Assembly (NCBI GenBank): GCA_018971365.1
Contig: JAGXAZ010000007.1
Span: forward strand, 1 to 33,564
Source: Gammaproteobacteria bacterium
GTDB taxonomy: Bacteria; Pseudomonadota; Gammaproteobacteria; Natronospirales; REEB76
DNA: 33,564 nt
Direction: 5' to 3'
Positions within the stretch are counted from its first letter, which is position 1; every line of letters begins with the position of its first letter. The translations under genes and the position numbers were made by a program. This document shows, in pieces, positions 32,383-33,564 of the stretch. The notes under the pieces are model-generated. The model was not told the origin of the DNA. It did not search any database and saw nothing but the letters and a program-made list of their open reading frames with translations.

Positions 32383-33564
32383 TCACATCTGAAACGCGGC
32401 GCTCAACTCGATGAAGCGCGCCGGCAGAATGTAGGACTGGCTGTTGCCCAGCTCACTGTTGGAAATCGGGGGCCGCTGATTGTTGAGATTACGGCCGTCG
32501 AGCCTCAGGGTCCATTTCTCAAAGCGATAGCCGATGCCCACGTCGTAGGTGACGAAAGCGGGGGTGGAAACGGTATTCTCCGGATCGAAGTAACGTTGGC
32601 CGGTATAGCGCACCAGGAGCGAACCGATCCAGCCGTGCTCCGGCATGTAGAACAGACCGGTGGAGAACAGATCGAGCGGTGACATCTCCAGCCGATGGCC
32701 GGCATCTTGTACCAAACCGGTGGGCGTCTGGTTGATGAAATTGCGGTAAGTGGCATCGTGGTAGCTGTAAGCCAGCTGCCAACGCCAATCCTGGTTCAAG
32801 CGCCAATCTGCGGCCAATTCGATCCCCTTGAAGCGGTTCTGGCCGCCGTTGGCGATGCCGGGCAGGCCGTTCACATCCGTCGAGATCACCGTGTTGTTCA
32901 TATTGGTCAGGAACGCGTTTGCCTCCCAGTCGAGGCGGCCTTGCCACAGCTTGCCCTTGAGTCCGGCTTCAAAGGATTGAGCAGTCTCGGGTTCCAGGAT
33001 ATTCGGCGTGTACTCCGGCCCGAAATCGGTGGCTGCGGGCTTGAAGGTGTTGCGGTAATTACCGTAAACGACCAGGTCATCCGCGCCGCTCTGCCAGGCG
33101 GTGTAGCCCAGCGCCACGATTCCGGAAAAACGCGTATCGCTGCGGTGATCGCCGCCGGACTGCGGTGTCTGGGCCGGGTCGGTGGGAAACAGCGTGGCGC
33201 TCCGGGATTCGAGGTCATGATTAAGTTGCAGGCCGAGGTTGAAGTCCCAGCGCGGCGCAAACGCCCAATCGGCCTGCGAATACAGCCCGAAGAAGCGGCG
33301 CGTGTCCTGCATGCCGGTGGACTCGTCCACCGGTACCGAGGTGCTGGCGGGCGGATTGGCGCCGTCCGGCGCGATGAAATACTCGAAATTGGCGCTCTGT
33401 TCCTGCCCCGAGCCGTACAGATAGCTGAAACCCGCGACCAGCTCGAAATCATCCCGGAGCGAGAAAGTCAGGTGGCTGTCGAAATAGATATCCGTGTGGT
33501 CCTGGCTCTGATTGAAGCCGTCCGCATTGGGCAGGCCGTTGTTGGTCAACTGGTCCGAGCGCAG
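32383..33564 (-). CDS. TonB-dependent receptor, C-terminal part (5' end outside window)
   Basis: About 393 residues to the stop; the reading frame runs off the window end, so the plug domain is missing. The visible part alternates strands and turns typical of a TonB receptor barrel: TFSLRDDFELVAGFSYLYGS, RRFFGLYSQADWAFAPRWDF, NILEPETAQSFEAGLKGKLW, FKGIELAADWRLNQDWRW and YDVGIGYRFEKWTLRLDGRN. The last strand reads ARFIELSAAFQM. NPPxxTxxPVD-like loop sequence and the spacing fit the FecA/FyuA-like group. The substrate (siderophore, haem, cobalamin or sugar) is not readable from this half. Confidence 0.92.
   Translation of the reverse strand: MRSDQLTNNGLPNADGFNQSQDHTDIYFDSHLTFSLRDDFELVAGFSYLYGSGQEQSANFEYFIAPDGANPPASTSVPVDESTGMQDTRRFFGLYSQADWAFAPRWDFNLGLQLNHDLESRSATLFPTDPAQTPQSGGDHRSDTRFSGIVALGYTAWQSGADDLVVYGNYRNTFKPAATDFGPEYTPNILEPETAQSFEAGLKGKLWQGRLDWEANAFLTNMNNTVISTDVNGLPGIANGGQNRFKGIELAADWRLNQDWRWQLAYSYHDATYRNFINQTPTGLVQDAGHRLEMSPLDLFSTGLFYMPEHGWIGSLLVRYTGQRYFDPENTVSTPAFVTYDVGIGYRFEKWTLRLDGRNLNNQRPPISNSELGNSQSYILPARFIELSAAFQM

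Overview
The window is one stretch of a high-G+C (around 60% by eye) gammaproteobacterial chromosome. The gene order dapF, DUF484, xerC, hslV, hslU, DUF971, ubiE, ubiJ, ubiB is the arrangement I associate with Xanthomonadales, Nevskiales, Steroidobacterales and their relatives, and the Tam, NudC, Cfa and TonB-receptor genes fit. I cannot name a genus. Both ends cut genes: tamB on the left and a TonB-dependent receptor on the right.

Left part (1-8651, minus strand). nudC, an NRDE/TANGO2-type gene, an S9 peptidase, tamA and tamB run as a tight series, with 4-base overlaps at two of the four junctions. Upstream of nudC lies a small repeat element, then a HIT-family gene. Positions 8640-10440 form a visibly lower-G+C islet: a plus-strand toxin-antitoxin pair, a minus-strand 185-residue gene of unknown function with an odd 5' end, and about 560 bases of repeat-rich non-coding DNA.

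Middle (10506-17916). A minus-strand envelope-related cluster reads: 69-aa membrane protein, MgtC-like protein, PEBP/YbhB-like protein, 72-aa conserved small protein, second PEBP/YbhB protein, VanY-type D,D-carboxypeptidase, 53-aa membrane protein (missing from the ORF track), cfa. Two plus-strand peptidase genes follow: a cytosolic M20 amidohydrolase, and an exported S10 carboxypeptidase that ends at a strong terminator.

Core block (17917-26688, minus strand). A CoA-binding protein, DapF, DUF484 and XerC are joined by ATGA overlaps. HslV, HslU-DUF971, UbiE-UbiJ and UbiB follow. Most gene pairs overlap by 4 bases, and every gap above 100 bases is filled with repeats. The genes cover diaminopimelate synthesis, dimer resolution, the HslUV protease and aerobic ubiquinone synthesis.

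Right part (26867-33564). An orphan ParA-type ATPase diverges from the dapF operon. A secreted lipocalin-like protein is coupled to a ClC antiporter-like gene, which faces a second, different ClC gene with a TrkA-C-type tail. A DUF1684 protein and the 3' part of a TonB-dependent receptor close the window.

I found no rRNA, tRNA, CRISPR array, prophage or intact insertion sequence. The least ordinary material is the islet at 8.6-10.4 kb, two copies of a 15-base-TIR, MITE-like element, heptamer-type repeats on both sides of hslV, and the facing ClC pair. I saw no clear new multi-gene system.
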